Assembly (NCBI GenBank): GCA_017965765.1
Contig: JAGCPJ010000028.1
Location: forward strand, 1 to 32,066
Source of the DNA: Bacteroidales bacterium
Lineage (GTDB): Bacteria > Bacteroidota > Bacteroidia > Bacteroidales > F082
Length of the DNA stretch: 32,066 nucleotides
Direction: 5' to 3'
The notes under the pieces were generated by a model, which ran no database searches, was not told the DNA's origin, and worked only from the letters and a program-made list of their open reading frames with translations. The position numbers and the translations under genes are program-made. Of this stretch, positions 25,396 through 32,066 are shown one piece after another (position 1 is the stretch's first letter; each line of letters starts with the position of its first letter).

Positions 25396-25438
25396 TTTTG
25401 CAAAATTATTTGCAAATTAGATTTTTACATTATCTTTG
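25396..25438 (+). promoter_or_regulatory. Promoter of the HU gene with two palindromes
   Basis: TATCTTTG (25431-25438) is preceded by TTTG (25409-25412) at 18 bases. Two 10-bp palindromes, TTTTGCAAAA (25396-25405) and ATTTGCAAAT (25408-25417), start 12 bp apart, the second over the -33 element. The leader is about 38 bases. The rest of 25348-25482 is AT-rich without other signals. Confidence 0.6.
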
Positions 25439-25482
25439 TGTCGGAAAAATCCTTTTAACATTAACCTTAAATTACTATTACT

Positions 25483-25749
25483 ATGAACAAAGCTGAATTA
25501 ATCGATGCACTCGCAGCAAAAGCTGGAATGACCAAAGTTGAATCAAAGAAGGCTCTTGACGCCATGATGGACATCGCCAAAGCTGAAATGAAGAAGAAAG
25601 AAGGCAAGATCGGCCTCGTTGGCTTCGGCACCCTCTACACCGCTACTCGTCCTGCAAGAAAGGGCCACAACCCGAGAACCGGCAAATCCATCAAGATTGC
25701 TGCCAAGAAGGTCGTGAAGTTCAAACCCGCTGCTAATTTCCTGAAATAA
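25483..25749 (+). CDS. HU-family DNA-binding protein
   Basis: The 88-residue protein is a standard single-domain HU/IHF-family nucleoid protein. It has MNKAELIDALAAKAGM, the helix LDAMMDIAKAEM, GLVGFGTLYTATRPARKGHNPRTGKSI (the DNA-binding arm with the Asn-Pro tip) and AAKKVVKFKPA. Length is close to the E. coli HU length of 90. It bends and packages DNA as a dimer. It has its own promoter and a very strong terminator, in line with high expression. Confidence 0.96.
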   Translation: MNKAELIDALAAKAGMTKVESKKALDAMMDIAKAEMKKKEGKIGLVGFGTLYTATRPARKGHNPRTGKSIKIAAKKVVKFKPAANFLK

Positions 25750-25775
25750 TCATTCCAGGGATTTACAACCCACAT

Positions 25776-25812
25776 CATAGAGGCGCAAAGGTTTGCGCCT
25801 CTATGTTTTTTT
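25776..25812 (+). terminator. Strong terminator after the HU gene
   Basis: A perfect 14-bp stem (CATAGAGGCGCAAA with TTTGCGCCTCTATG) and a run of T follow the HU stop by 26 bases. The distal arm includes the recQ stop codon. No T-tract follows on the minus strand, so it should act on hup only. Confidence 0.93.
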
Positions 25813-27714
25813 TAGGGACAGCACATCGTCCCTGACCGTCAAGGTCCCGTTGTCGATCATCCAGCGGATTACCTCCATCACCGCCTCCTCCTCGAAAGCG
25901 TGGCAGGTTTGCAACACCTCGCCTATCTTCAACTGACGGTCACACAAGACACCCTTCAACAGGGTGCAGATTTCTCCAAATTCGTCATTACCGACGGAAC
26001 GAGCACCATGGCTGACACAGACATCGCATTTCCCGCAAGCCTTTCCATGTTGTTCGTTAAAATACCTAAGCAATTGAACGCTACGGCATTCCTGGTTGTT
26101 GTTCACATAATCCTCCACGGCCCTCACCCGTTCCTCCGCTTCTCGTTTCCGGTCCGAATAGTTTTCCTTGGACAAGGCAAAATAACGCGTATCAAGCATT
26201 TCAGTCACCAATTGCAGCTGCGGTTTGTCTTGACGGGGGATGTATGACAGGAAGTTGTATTCCTCCATCTTTTTCAACAACGCCCTAAGCTGTTCGGCAC
26301 CCATCCCAGTCTTTGTCGCCGCCACCTCCTCGTTGAATCTCACATAATCGCTCAACACGCCTGGGAGAGACCTTAGCATGTATTTCACCAAGGGGTCGAA
26401 CTGAGGGAAGGCCACCTGAAAACGATAGAGGTCGTCGCGGGACGACTTGATCCACAACCTGGAAGTGTCGTCGAAACCTTCCGAGAGCGCCAAAATCCCT
26501 TCCTTTTCCAGGATTTTCAAGGTACTGTAAACCGCCCTGAGGTCGAAACCATATCTTTTGGAGAAATCCACCATGTCGAAAGGATACATCATCCCCTCCC
26601 CTGTCCCGACAGGCACCCTCAAGTAGTTGCCGATGGCGTTGTAGATGGCTTTGATGCGTTCCAGTTCCGGGAAGGACTGTTTCAGATGATCCTCCAGTTG
26701 TCGCAGGTCGGCCTCGGAGACCAACAAGAAAGCTTCCGAAGGCTGTAAGTCGCGGCCTGCCCTGCCTGCTTCTTGGAAATAAGCCTCGATGCTGTCCGGC
26801 AAGTCAAGATGGATCACCAAGCGCACGTCAGGTTTGTCGATGCCCAGTCCAAAGGCATTGGTGGCGGCCATGACCTTGACCTGACCACGCATCCATAGAT
26901 TCTGCCGTTCGTCACGAATCCTGGCTTCCAGTCCAGCATGGTAGAAGGTAGCGGGAATACCTACCGAGTTCAACCAATCCGCGATCACCTGAGTCCGTTT
27001 CCTGTTCCTGACATATACGATGGCACTGCCTTGGCTCATGGCATGGAGTTTTCGGTACAACACCCCGAGCTTATCAGGCTCATGATAGACATTATAGGTG
27101 ACGTTTTTCCTTTCGAAGCTGCTTTGGAACACGTTATTCGCCTTGAATCCCAGGCGAAACTGGATATCGTCAACCACCTTGGCCGTAGCGGTGGCCGTGA
27201 GTGCCAGCACAGGGGTACGAGGGATAAAGGGCCGGATCTCTGCGATTTTCAGATAAGGCGGCCGGAAGTCGTAGCCCCATTGCGAGATACAATGCGATTC
27301 ATCCACTGCCAGCAGGTTCACCTTCATCCGCTTGATGGCCTCCAGGAACTGCGTGGTCTGCAAACGTTCCGGAGAGACATAGAGGAACTTCAGCCGTCCA
27401 AAGACCGCCTGGTTGTACACCAATTCCACTTGGTCCGGATGCATTCCCGAGAAGATGGCGGCGGCTGGAATCCGTTTGGCGACAAGATGCGCCACCTGGT
27501 CCTTCATCAAGGCAATCAGCGGTGTCACGACGACGCACACCCCATCCATGGCCATGGCCGGAACCTGGAAACAAATCGACTTGCCACCACCGGTAGGAAG
27601 CAGTGCCAAGGTGTCACGGCCATCCAGGACCGAGTCCACGATTTCCTCCTGCAAGGGACGGAAGGAAGGATAGCCCCAATACTGTTTCAAAACCGCTCTT
27701 GAACGCACACTCAT
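25801..27714 (-). CDS. recQ: RecQ-family ATP-dependent DNA helicase
   Basis: The 637-residue superfamily 2 helicase unwinds DNA 3' to 5' in recombination and repair. It has Walker A PTGGGKS (40-46), VVTPLIALMKDQ, the DESH box (138-141), ALTATAT, FGLGIDKPDVR and QEAGRAGRD. A RecQ zinc-binding region follows with four cysteines (ECRSVQLLRYF...ACGKCDVC) and a winged-helix end. No HRDC domain is present, so this is the short Bacteroidota type; a longer RecQ may exist elsewhere. I start at the ATG at 27714 because a TTG reading at 27738 overlaps the TATCTTTG promoter box. Its TAG stop lies in the HU terminator stem. Confidence 0.93.
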   Translation of the reverse strand: MSVRSRAVLKQYWGYPSFRPLQEEIVDSVLDGRDTLALLPTGGGKSICFQVPAMAMDGVCVVVTPLIALMKDQVAHLVAKRIPAAAIFSGMHPDQVELVYNQAVFGRLKFLYVSPERLQTTQFLEAIKRMKVNLLAVDESHCISQWGYDFRPPYLKIAEIRPFIPRTPVLALTATATAKVVDDIQFRLGFKANNVFQSSFERKNVTYNVYHEPDKLGVLYRKLHAMSQGSAIVYVRNRKRTQVIADWLNSVGIPATFYHAGLEARIRDERQNLWMRGQVKVMAATNAFGLGIDKPDVRLVIHLDLPDSIEAYFQEAGRAGRDLQPSEAFLLVSEADLRQLEDHLKQSFPELERIKAIYNAIGNYLRVPVGTGEGMMYPFDMVDFSKRYGFDLRAVYSTLKILEKEGILALSEGFDDTSRLWIKSSRDDLYRFQVAFPQFDPLVKYMLRSLPGVLSDYVRFNEEVAATKTGMGAEQLRALLKKMEEYNFLSYIPRQDKPQLQLVTEMLDTRYFALSKENYSDRKREAEERVRAVEDYVNNNQECRSVQLLRYFNEQHGKACGKCDVCVSHGARSVGNDEFGEICTLLKGVLCDRQLKIGEVLQTCHAFEEEAVMEVIRWMIDNGTLTVRDDVLSLKKT

Positions 27715-27735
27715 GATGTCGTGAATAATCTTATC

Positions 27736-27743
27736 CAAAGATA
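27736..27743 (-). promoter_or_regulatory. -7 box of recQ
   Basis: TATCTTTG on the minus strand, 21 bases before the ATG at 27714, with CTTG 19 bases further upstream as a near -33 element. Confidence 0.55.
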
Positions 27744-27837
27744 GCGATTATTTTCAACGGGACAAGCGGTTTTCAAGAAAAAGTTGTCTTCCGGCAAATG
27801 ATTTTCATGTCTTCTTTCATTAGTCCGAAACTTTTGC

Positions 27838-27845
27838 TATCTTTG
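27838..27845 (+). promoter_or_regulatory. -7 box of typA
   Basis: TATCTTTG lies 35 bases before the typA ATG; TTTC at 19 bases further upstream is a near -33 element. recQ and typA are divergent. Confidence 0.55.
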
Positions 27846-27880
27846 TCAGTTATTTTAAAAACAAAGACCGTTTTTATAAA

Positions 27881-29695
27881 ATGCAGAGTATCAGAAACAT
27901 AGCTATTATCGCACACGTTGACCACGGCAAAACCACCTTGGTTGACCGCATTTTGTACCAATCAAAGCTGTTCAAGGAATCGGACGAAGCTCCTGGACAA
28001 CTCATCCTTGACAACAATGATTTGGAGCGTGAGCGTGGCATCACCATTTTGTCAAAAAACGTTTCTGTCCGATATAAAGATGTCAAGATCAACATCATCG
28101 ACACTCCTGGCCACGCCGATTTCGGCGGCGAGGTGGAACGTGTGTTGAACATGGCTGACGGCGTGTTGCTGTTGGTGGATGCTTTCGAAGGTCCCATGCC
28201 GCAGACCCGCTTTGTGCTTCAGAAAGCCATTGAGTTGGGGTTGAAGCCCATTGTGGTCATCAACAAGGTTGACAAGCCCAACTGCCGTCCCGATGAAGTG
28301 CAGGAAGCCGTATTCGACCTGATGTTCAACTTGGGCGCTACCGAAGACCAGCTGGACTTCCCCACTGTCTTTGGATCCTCCAAGCAAGGCTGGATGTCCA
28401 ACGACCCCAGCAACGTCACCAGCGATGTCTCCTATCTACTCGACACCATCATCGACACCATCCCAGAGGCAAAATACGAGGAAGGCACTCCGCAGTTGCT
28501 CATCACCTCGTTAGACTACAGTTCCTACGTAGGACGTATTGCTGTGGGACGTCTGAAACGAGGCATCCTGCAAGCCGGTATGAACGTATCATTGGTAAAG
28601 CACGACGGAAGCGTAGTAAAATCAACAATTAAAGAACTCTATACCTTCGAAGGACTGGGCAAGGAGCGCACCAAGAAGCCCATTGAAGCCGGCGACATCG
28701 TCGCCTTGATGGGTCTGGAAGATTTCGAGATTGGCGACACCGTGGCTGACTATGAGAATCCCGAGGCACTGCCTCCCATCAAAGTTGACGAGCCCACCAT
28801 GAGCATGCTCTTCACCATCAACAACTCGCCGTTCTTTGGCCGCGAAGGGAAATATGTCACTTCACGCCACCTGCGCGAGCGCCTTTACAAGGAAACCGAG
28901 AAGAACCTTGCCTTGAAGGTCGAAGACACCGACTCGCCTGACTCCTTGATGGTCTATGGCCGTGGCATCTTGCACCTCAGCATCCTGGTGGAGACCATGC
29001 GCCGTGAAGGATACGAGTTCCAGTTGGGACAGCCCAAGGTCATCATCAAATACATTGACGACGTGAAATGTGAGCCTATCGAGTGCCTCACCGTGCTGGT
29101 ACCCGAGGACTTCTCCGGTCGCGTCATCGAGCAAGTCAGCGCCCGCAAGGGTGAGATGACCCAGATGGAACCCAAGGGCGACCGCATGTGCCTCGACTTC
29201 GACATCCCGTCAAGAGGTCTCATCGGGTTGCGCAACGTCCTGCTCACCGTCACCGAAGGCGAAGCCATCATCTCGCACCGTTTCAAGGCCTACGAGCCTT
29301 GGAAAGGCGATATGCCAAGCCGCAACACCGGCGCCCTCATCTCCATGGAGACTGGCCAAGCCATCCCATACGCCATCTGGAAACTGCAGGACCGCGGCAT
29401 CTTCTTCGTCAACCCCAACGAAGACGTGTATGCCGGACAAGTCATCGGCGAGAACACCCGCTCCAACGACATCGTCATCAATGTCTGCAAGACCAAGCAC
29501 CTCACCAACGTGCGCGCTTCTGGCTCCGACGAGGCCATCCGTCTCATCCCACCCGTACGTTTCTCCCTCGAGGAATACATGGAATACATCCGCGACGACG
29601 AGTACCTCGAAGTCACCCCGAAAAGCTTGAGGCTGAGAAAGATCATCCTCGACGAACTAGAGCGCAAACGTGCCAATAGAAACAATGAAAACTGA
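27881..29695 (+). CDS. typA: Translational GTPase TypA/BipA
   Basis: The 604-residue ribosome-binding GTPase affects ribosome assembly and stress or cold adaptation. Its GTP motifs are AHVDHGKTT (11-19), [13 protein letters not shown] and NKVD. EF-G-like domains follow and then the BipA-specific C-terminal domain ([50 protein letters not shown]). Length is typical. The start follows a TAnnTTTG promoter. The last codons and the TGA stop run into a 7-bp tandem array. The next gene, an unrelated lipoprotein, starts 44 bases later. Confidence 0.96.
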   Translation: MQSIRNIAIIAHVDHGKTTLVDRILYQSKLFKESDEAPGQLILDNNDLERERGITILSKNVSVRYKDVKINIIDTPGHADFGGEVERVLNMADGVLLLVDAFEGPMPQTRFVLQKAIELGLKPIVVINKVDKPNCRPDEVQEAVFDLMFNLGATEDQLDFPTVFGSSKQGWMSNDPSNVTSDVSYLLDTIIDTIPEAKYEEGTPQLLITSLDYSSYVGRIAVGRLKRGILQAGMNVSLVKHDGSVVKSTIKELYTFEGLGKERTKKPIEAGDIVALMGLEDFEIGDTVADYENPEALPPIKVDEPTMSMLFTINNSPFFGREGKYVTSRHLRERLYKETEKNLALKVEDTDSPDSLMVYGRGILHLSILVETMRREGYEFQLGQPKVIIKYIDDVKCEPIECLTVLVPEDFSGRVIEQVSARKGEMTQMEPKGDRMCLDFDIPSRGLIGLRNVLLTVTEGEAIISHRFKAYEPWKGDMPSRNTGALISMETGQAIPYAIWKLQDRGIFFVNPNEDVYAGQVIGENTRSNDIVINVCKTKHLTNVRASGSDEAIRLIPPVRFSLEEYMEYIRDDEYLEVTPKSLRLRKIILDELERKRANRNNEN

Positions 29696-29718
29696 AAACG
29701 GAGAACGGAGAACGGAGA
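29691..29718. repeat. Heptad array over the typA stop
   Basis: Four 7-bp units (ACTGAAA then ACGGAGA three times); the first contains the typA TGA stop codon. Confidence 0.85.
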
Positions 29719-29739
29719 ACTATTAAAAACATAAATAAC

Positions 29740-30342
29740 ATGAAAAGAATAATTAGAATTATCGCTATTGTGATTCTGATGGCATCATTCACGGCTTGTG
29801 AACAACTGACACAGATTGTCAACCAAGCTGCGCAGGTCATCAACCTGAAGAACTGCGAATTCGATGTCAGTGGCATCAACAACATCAACATGTTGGGGGT
29901 CAACCTCAGCAGAAACATGACCTTAGGCGACCTGAATGCCGCACAGGTCATCAACGTAACCAATTCGCTGATGAACAGGAAGCTGCCGGTGACCTTCAAT
30001 GTCAACATCGATGTCGATAACCCCAACAGCATTGCCGCTTCCTTGGGCAAGATGGACTACATCATCGCCTTGAACAACAAACAGATCATCAGCAGTACCT
30101 TCACACAGGGATTCAGCATCCCTGCGAATTCCAAGGGCAAGATCAGCATCCCGATCAGCACCGACCTGTTCCAGCTATTCAGCGGCGAAACCAAAGACGC
30201 CGTGTTGAACCTGGCCTTCAAGTTGGCAGGCGCCAAGAGCGATCCCGTCAACCTCGGTGTCAAGGTGAAGCCTTACATCAAGGTCAACAACCAATCCCTA
30301 GCCTATCCCGATTTCATCACCATCAACAAAGTGCTGAATTAA
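29740..30342 (+). CDS. LEA/WHy-like lipoprotein
   Basis: The 200-residue protein has a lipoprotein signal with FTAC, lipidated Cys at residue 20. The mature part is a beta-rich domain with alternating polar and hydrophobic strands and NIDVDNPNSIAASLGKMDYIIALNNKQI, which resembles the LEA type 2/WHy fold found in some bacterial envelope proteins. KGKISIPISTDLF and LGVKVKPYIKVN support this fold. Function is not known. It lies between typA and gcvP on the same strand with no promoter box seen before it. A heptad array starts directly after its stop. Confidence 0.82.
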   Translation: MKRIIRIIAIVILMASFTACEQLTQIVNQAAQVINLKNCEFDVSGINNINMLGVNLSRNMTLGDLNAAQVINVTNSLMNRKLPVTFNVNIDVDNPNSIAASLGKMDYIIALNNKQIISSTFTQGFSIPANSKGKISIPISTDLFQLFSGETKDAVLNLAFKLAGAKSDPVNLGVKVKPYIKVNNQSLAYPDFITINKVLN

Positions 30343-30370
30343 ATGCGGAATTAGGAATGCGGAATGCGGA
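30343..30370. repeat. Heptad array after the LEA-like lipoprotein gene
   Basis: Four 7-bp units (ATGCGGA, ATTAGGA, ATGCGGA, ATGCGGA) begin at the first base after the TAA stop. No promoter consensus or glycine riboswitch-like structure is seen in the 73 bases before gcvP. Confidence 0.85.
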
Positions 30371-30415
30371 ATTAAAAAACTAGAATTCAATTTTCCATAA
30401 TTAAATAAACCAACA

Positions 30416-32066
30416 ATGATCAGAAACAATTTCATCAAACGCCACAACGGCCCCACCGCATCGGATGCAGAGAAGATGCTCAAGGTCATCGGCGTTGCAT
30501 CGCAAGAACAACTCGTTGACGAGATTATCGCCCCTGAGATTCGTCTGCCCAAAGCCCTGAATATCGGCGATGGCATGAACGAATACGAAGTCATCAGCCA
30601 CCTGAAGGCGCTAGGTGCCAAGAACAAGCAGTTCCGCACCTACATCGGCTTGGGTTACTACAACACCATCACGCCAGGTGTCATCATGCGCAACATCCTG
30701 GAGAATCCGGGCTGGTACACTTCCTACACTCCCTATCAGGCGGAGATCTCGCAAGGCCGTTTGGAAGCCTTGTTGAACTTCCAGACTGTGATCAGCGACC
30801 TCACCGCCATGCCTTTGGCCAATGCTTCATTGCTTGACGAAGGCACTGCCGCTGCCGAGGCCATGCTGATGTTCTGGCATGCCCGTAGCCGCGCCCAGGT
30901 GAAAGCCGGAGTGAAGAAGTTCTTCGTCGCCGACGACGTGTTCCCGCAGAGCATCGAAGTCATCAAGACCCGCGCCCATTTCCAGGGCATCGAGGTAGTC
31001 ATCGACAACATTGAGAAATTCGATGCCAGCGAAGGCTTCTTCGGTGTATTGATCCAGTGCCCCAACCAGTTCGGCGAGATCGTGGACAACCGCGCCAAGG
31101 TCGCCGAGTGGAAGGCCAAGGGCATGCAGGTGGCCGTCGCTGCCGACTTGCTGAGCCTCACCCTCATTACGCCTCCTGGCGAATGGGGTGCCGACGTGGT
31201 GCTCGGTTCCAACCAGCGTTTCGGTCTGCCGATGGGATTCGGCGGTCCCCACGCCGGTTACTTCGCCACTACCGAGGCCTACAAGCGCGACATGCCTGGC
31301 CGTATCATCGGCATCAGCATCGACGCCCTCGGAAATCCTGCCTACCGTCTTGCCCTGCAGACCCGCGAGCAGCACATCAAGCGCGAGCGCGCCACATCGA
31401 ACATCTGCACCGCTCAGGCCCTGTTGGCTATCATGTCAGGCTTCTACGCCCTCTATCATGGCCCGGACGGCTTGATCGAAATTGCCCATCATATCAACTG
31501 CCTCGCCGGCAAGCTGACCTCTGAACTGGCCAAGCTCGGCGTGAAGCAACTCAACAAACACTTCTTCGACACGCTGCTGTTCGAATTGCCCGAAGGCGCT
31601 TGCACCTGCAAGGTGAAGGAAGCCGCCGAGAAACATGGCATGAACTTCCGCATCATCGACAAGCAACACTTCGGCATCAGCCTCGACGAGACCACGGCCC
31701 GCGAGGACCTCAACGAGATCGGCATCGTCGTCGCCGAAGCCCTTGGCAAGCAACACGAAGAGCTGGTCTGCGACCCGAACTGCCAGAAGTTCAGCGGCAT
31801 CCCGACTGAGATGCAGCGCACCAGCAAGTTCATGCAGGCCCCGATGTTCTTCAAGTACCGCAGCGAGACCGACATGATGCGCTACATGAAGAAACTCGAG
31901 AACCGCGACCTCAGCCTCAACCGTTGCATGATTCCGCTCGGAAGCTGCACCATGAAGCTGAACCCCGCCACCTCGATGTATGCCCTCAGCTGGCCTGAGT
32001 TCGGCAACATCCACCCCTTCGTCCCCGCCGACCAAGTGGAAGGCTACCTCGAACTCATCAACGAGA
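30416..32066 (+). CDS. gcvP: Glycine dehydrogenase (decarboxylating), P protein (3' end beyond window)
   Basis: The first 550 codons are present and the frame is open to the window edge. The glycine cleavage P protein decarboxylates glycine with pyridoxal phosphate and passes the aminomethyl group to the H protein. Recognised segments are KRHNGPTASDAEKML near the start, FRTYIGLGYYNTITPGVIMRNILENPGWYTSYTPYQ, ISQGRLEALLNFQT, GLPMGFGGPHAGYFAT, LQTREQHIKRERATSNICTAQALLA and PLGSCTMKLNP, all hallmarks of the single-chain P protein. The normal length is about 950 residues, so the C-terminal half with the PLP lysine is off the edge. No promoter box is visible upstream. Confidence 0.95.
   Translation, partial: MIRNNFIKRHNGPTASDAEKMLKVIGVASQEQLVDEIIAPEIRLPKALNIGDGMNEYEVISHLKALGAKNKQFRTYIGLGYYNTITPGVIMRNILENPGWYTSYTPYQAEISQGRLEALLNFQTVISDLTAMPLANASLLDEGTAAAEAMLMFWHARSRAQVKAGVKKFFVADDVFPQSIEVIKTRAHFQGIEVVIDNIEKFDASEGFFGVLIQCPNQFGEIVDNRAKVAEWKAKGMQVAVAADLLSLTLITPPGEWGADVVLGSNQRFGLPMGFGGPHAGYFATTEAYKRDMPGRIIGISIDALGNPAYRLALQTREQHIKRERATSNICTAQALLAIMSGFYALYHGPDGLIEIAHHINCLAGKLTSELAKLGVKQLNKHFFDTLLFELPEGACTCKVKEAAEKHGMNFRIIDKQHFGISLDETTAREDLNEIGIVVAEALGKQHEELVCDPNCQKFSGIPTEMQRTSKFMQAPMFFKYRSETDMMRYMKKLENRDLSLNRCMIPLGSCTMKLNPATSMYALSWPEFGNIHPFVPADQVEGYLELINE

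Noticed and set aside
27715-27738. TTG start for recQ 24 bases upstream
   Set aside because: The TTG is part of the TATCTTTG promoter box; the ATG at 27714 fits the family N-terminus.
30343-30415. Glycine riboswitch before gcvP
   Set aside because: The leader is only 73 bases, mostly heptad repeats and AT-rich DNA, with no tandem aptamer-like structure.

Overview
The window is chromosomal DNA from a member of the Bacteroidota, most likely the order Bacteroidales, with roughly balanced GC content. The assignment rests on three things. At least ten genes have the Bacteroidota -7 promoter element TAnnTTTG just upstream, three of them (the BspA-like gene, parC and hup) with a matching TTTG -33 element. 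The proteins have Bacteroidales character: a BspA-type leucine-rich-repeat surface protein, an N-terminal BatA/VWA membrane protein, a LysM plus periplasmic-binding fusion, a phosphate-selective-type porin and a cdaA gene next to folP. Lipoprotein signal peptides are frequent. No rRNA, tRNA, CRISPR array, phage or transposase was seen. No stretch longer than about 200 bases lacks a gene.

Layout. 1-3771 (minus) is a large secreted leucine-rich-repeat protein whose C-terminus lies outside the window. 3867-5450 (plus) is folP-cdaA (folate synthesis; cyclic di-AMP synthesis). 5650-9081 (minus) is parC followed by a lipoprotein gene. 9147-11684 (minus) is a NUDIX gene followed by a VWA membrane protein. 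11792-13132 (minus) is gdhA. 13248-17473 (minus) is guaA, a LysM/periplasmic-binding protein and a MORN-type lipoprotein. 17568-19835 (plus) is a divergent ychF, a GxxExxY gene inside an inverted-repeat cassette, and idi. 19977-22778 (plus) is a porin, a YeiH-type transporter and a coupled small membrane protein. 22797-23498 (minus) is trmH. 23611-25749 (plus) is a TPR membrane protein, fmt and hup. 25801-27714 (minus) is recQ. 27881 to the end (plus) is typA, an LEA-like lipoprotein and gcvP, which runs off the right edge.

Most genes are housekeeping. The less ordinary content lies in the spaces between them and in a few protein details. (1) Short 7-bp tandem arrays sit at the 3' ends of six genes, starting at or within a few bases of the stop codon in five of them; some supply C-terminal codons. 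(2) A GxxExxY gene is bounded by 31-bp inverted repeats, with a 94-bp tandem duplication over its start site. (3) A composite repeat after cdaA has two inverted-repeat pairs interleaved as A-B-A'-B'. (4) ParC ends in an acidic tail terminating in QMELF, which resembles a sliding-clamp-binding peptide. (5) The porin promoter has an AT-rich 20-bp palindrome and three TTACTAT copies at exactly 15-bp spacing. (6) The YchF protein lacks the usual G1 and switch-I sequences. No multi-gene defence or biosynthetic system is visible.
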